A DNA stretch of 8,867 nt from Candidatus Methylomirabilota bacterium (GTDB lineage: Bacteria; Methylomirabilota; Methylomirabilia; Methylomirabilales; JACQHM01), in the NCBI GenBank assembly GCA_016199025.1, contig JACQHM010000006.1, forward strand, positions 1 to 8,867, given 5' to 3'. The notes under the pieces are model-generated. The model was not told the origin of the DNA, did no database searches, and worked only from the letters and a program-made list of their open reading frames with translations. Shown here one piece after another: positions 8,194 to 8,867 of the stretch. Position numbers and translations under genes: made by a program. Within the stretch, counting starts at the first letter, position 1; each line of letters begins with the position of its first letter.

Positions 8194-8305
8194 CCCATCT
8201 TCCGCACCCCCTTGGAAACCCTTGTTTATCAAGGGAAAAGAAAGTTTACATAATGTGCTGCTACCAGGAAACCCTTTACTGGCAAGGGGTGGTGCGGAAG
8301 ATGGG
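8194..8305. mobile_element. MITE-like non-autonomous insertion with terminal inverted repeats and 5-bp target duplication
   Basis: The left end (8194-8214) begins CCCATCTTCCGCACC and continues CCCTTG. The right end (8283-8305) is its reverse complement: 15 bp perfect, then six more after a two-base bulge (8289-8290). The direct repeat GAGTT abuts both ends exactly (8189-8193 and 8306-8310), as expected for a 5-bp target-site duplication. The 112-bp interior has no coding capacity and is richer in A+T. It contains a small hairpin (CCCTTG at 8219-8224 with CAAGGG at 8230-8235) and two copies of GGAAACCC (8214-8221, 8267-8274). No transposase is in the window, so mobilisation would need an IS with matching ends elsewhere. 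It lies between two convergent genes and overlaps the 3' end of the XRE gene. The alternative is a simple bidirectional hairpin terminator, but that would not explain the flanking duplication. Confidence 0.68.
8219..8235. terminator. Small hairpin inside the element, possible terminator for the minus-strand gene
   Basis: CCCTTG and CAAGGG form a perfect 6-bp stem with a 5-nt loop. Read on the minus strand it follows the XRE stop by about 40 nt and is followed by TTTCC; on the plus strand it is followed by AAAAG. The stem is short and the T run weak, so any termination effect would be modest. Confidence 0.3.
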
Positions 8306-8647
8306 GAGTTGAGCCCCTTGACGGGCTATGCTTCCTGGGGGCAGTTGGAGGGCCTGCTCGAGCCGGATCGCACCTTCTTTGGAAACCCCTTGACGGTCCG
8401 TCTCAATCCCGGCGATGGTGGAGCGATCATAGCCGCAGAGGTTGGCTAATTGTTCCTGGGTAAGCCCCAATTCCTTGCGGCGACGTTTGACGAATTCGCC
8501 AAGGGAGAGGGTTTGATCTCCCTTCTTCCCCCGTTTTGATCCCTCCTGCCCGTGCAGGTGGCGGATGTAAGCGAGGACCCTGGCCAGATCTTCGTCAGTA
8601 AGGGTGGTCAGTTCCCTGACGATCATCACGAAGAGTTCCTTCCACAT
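8276..8647 (-). CDS. Small XRE-family helix-turn-helix DNA-binding protein with element-derived C-terminus
   Basis: Predicted 123-residue regulator. Residues 10-32 (IVRELTTLTDEDLARVLAYI and following) form a likely helical segment. A charged linker SKRGKKGDQ follows. The HTH_3/XRE domain covers about 49-107, with GLTQEQLANLCGYDRSTIAGIE as the two HTH helices and LEQALQLPPG after them. The start at 8647 has GAGG seven nt upstream; ATG at 8626 would remove seven residues and still keep the domain. The last nine codons (PIFRTTPCQ) and the TAA lie inside the 112-bp insertion, so the present C-terminus is probably not ancestral. It is convergent with hppA. Similar small proteins occur as phage repressors, antitoxins or stand-alone regulators; no toxin partner is in the window. 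Its target is unknown; a dyad in its upstream region could be an autoregulatory operator. Confidence 0.8.
   Translation of the reverse strand: MWKELFVMIVRELTTLTDEDLARVLAYIRHLHGQEGSKRGKKGDQTLSLGEFVKRRRKELGLTQEQLANLCGYDRSTIAGIETDRQGVSKEGAIRLEQALQLPPGSIARQGAQLPIFRTTPCQ
8306..8310 (+). repeat. Right copy of GAGTT target-site duplication
   Basis: GAGTT lies immediately right of the inverted repeat that ends at 8305. On the minus strand it forms part of the last Gln-Leu codons of the XRE gene before the sequence contributed by the element. Confidence 0.6.
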
Positions 8648-8708
8648 CCCTTCGCCTCACGTCTCTTCTCTCTCCCGATCCGATCCCAGCCCCACCTCTC
8701 TCACCATA

Positions 8709-8722
8709 TCACCCCAGGGTGA
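8709..8722. promoter_or_regulatory. Perfect dyad upstream of the XRE gene, candidate operator
   Basis: TCACCC and GGGTGA form a perfect inverted repeat around a 2-bp centre, with a further direct TCACC half at 8701-8705. On the minus strand it lies 62 nt before the XRE start, between a TTGACT box (8737-8732) and a TATGGT box (8708-8703). Those boxes are 23 bp apart, too far for a normal sigma70 promoter, so the promoter itself is uncertain. Binding by the XRE protein is inferred from position and symmetry only. Confidence 0.4.
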
Positions 8723-8783
8723 GGAAGCGGTAGTCAATTTTAAAGCCGAACGCTAACCCCGGCGGATCTTCCCCCTTCGCTCC

Positions 8784-8801
8784 AATGATTTCAAGTACTT
8801 A
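8784..8801 (+). repeat. Direct repeat, copy 1
   Basis: AATGATTTCAAGTACTTA, matching 17 of 18 bases of a second copy 45 bp downstream. It is preceded by CGCTCC, giving CGCTCCA across the junction, a string like some tRNA 3' ends, but no tRNA arm can be folded from the sequence upstream. An attachment-site-like or protein-binding role is possible and unproven. Confidence 0.6.
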
Positions 8802-8828
8802 GCTCATCTGTAGGCATGTAATGAGACT

Positions 8829-8846
8829 AATGATTTCAAGCACTTA
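8829..8846 (+). repeat. Direct repeat, copy 2
   Basis: AATGATTTCAAGCACTTA, differing from copy 1 by one base (T to C at its position 13). The 45-bp period is close to four helical turns, which would place both copies on the same face of the DNA if a protein binds them. The flanks of the two copies are not otherwise alike. Confidence 0.6.
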
Positions 8847-8867
8847 TGCGACCATGAGGGAAGATCC

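Larger units (their letters stand above)
8764..8867. repeat. 10-bp inverted repeat bracketing the right-hand segment (runs to window edge)
   Basis: GGATCTTCCC (8764-8773) is exactly reverse-complemented at 8858-8867, the last bases of the window, so the repeat may extend beyond it. The 84 bp between the arms contain the two direct repeats and no coding frame I can support. The arms share ATCTTCC with the ends of the element at 8194-8305, but too little to claim one family. It could be another small mobile element or chance. Confidence 0.4.

Noticed and set aside
8069..8449. Plus-strand open frame from the hppA end through the element into the XRE gene
   Set aside because: It overlaps the end of hppA in another frame and the antisense of a recognisable HTH gene, and crosses the element; no Shine-Dalgarno-start pair supports it.
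8764..8783. Possible tRNA 3' half before the first direct repeat
   Set aside because: Only the final CGCTCCA-like string resembles a tRNA; no T-arm or acceptor pairing can be made, so no tRNA is annotated.
8784..8846. CRISPR array or replication iterons
   Set aside because: Only two repeat copies, no third unit, no cas or rep gene in the window.

Overview
This is a GC-rich bacterial chromosomal segment, mostly housekeeping genes on the + strand, with a short mobile-element-scarred region at the right end. The lineage looks Gram-negative. The RNA polymerase beta' subunit carries the long insertion in the trigger loop found in proteobacterial-type enzymes. The alanine aminotransferase is of the E. 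coli AlaC type, and a small helical protein resembles ones I recall from Deltaproteobacteria/Desulfobacterota. An uncultured member of that group, or a neighbouring phylum such as NC10 or Nitrospirota, is my best inference; nothing here fixes the genus.

Layout. (1) 1-2697 is the C-terminal two thirds of rpoC, cut by the left window edge inside the catalytic NADFDGDQ motif. (2) 2732-3898 is an alaC-type aminotransferase, 34 nt behind rpoC with no visible terminator, so probably co-transcribed. (3) 3899-4038 holds a hairpin terminator candidate and a sigma70-like promoter candidate, separating the rpoC-alaC unit from purF. (4) 4039-5433 is purF, a propeptide-bearing, 4Fe-4S-type glutamine PRPP amidotransferase. 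(5) 5476-5745 is a small conserved-looking protein of unknown function, less GC-rich than its neighbours. (6) 5827-8136 is hppA, a membrane pyrophosphatase with the K+-independent (proton-pumping) signature; it consumes PPi such as that released by RNA synthesis and other biosynthesis. (7) 8276-8647 on the minus strand is a small XRE-type DNA-binding protein, convergent with hppA. (8) 8648-8867 has no gene I can support, but has a dyad in the XRE upstream region, an 18-bp imperfect direct repeat and a 10-bp inverted repeat at the window edge.

The most interesting signal is between hppA and the XRE gene. A 112-bp segment (8194-8305) has about 21-bp terminal inverted repeats and is flanked exactly by 5-bp direct repeats GAGTT, the structure of a non-autonomous (MITE-like) insertion. 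It supplies the last nine codons and the stop of the XRE gene. Removing the element plus one GAGTT copy (117 bp, a multiple of three) restores an open frame that runs on for 16 codons and stops 2 bp from the hppA stop. The repeats further right suggest that an accessory or mobile region begins here, but the window ends before this can be judged. I see no CRISPR array, rRNA, complete tRNA or transposase gene.
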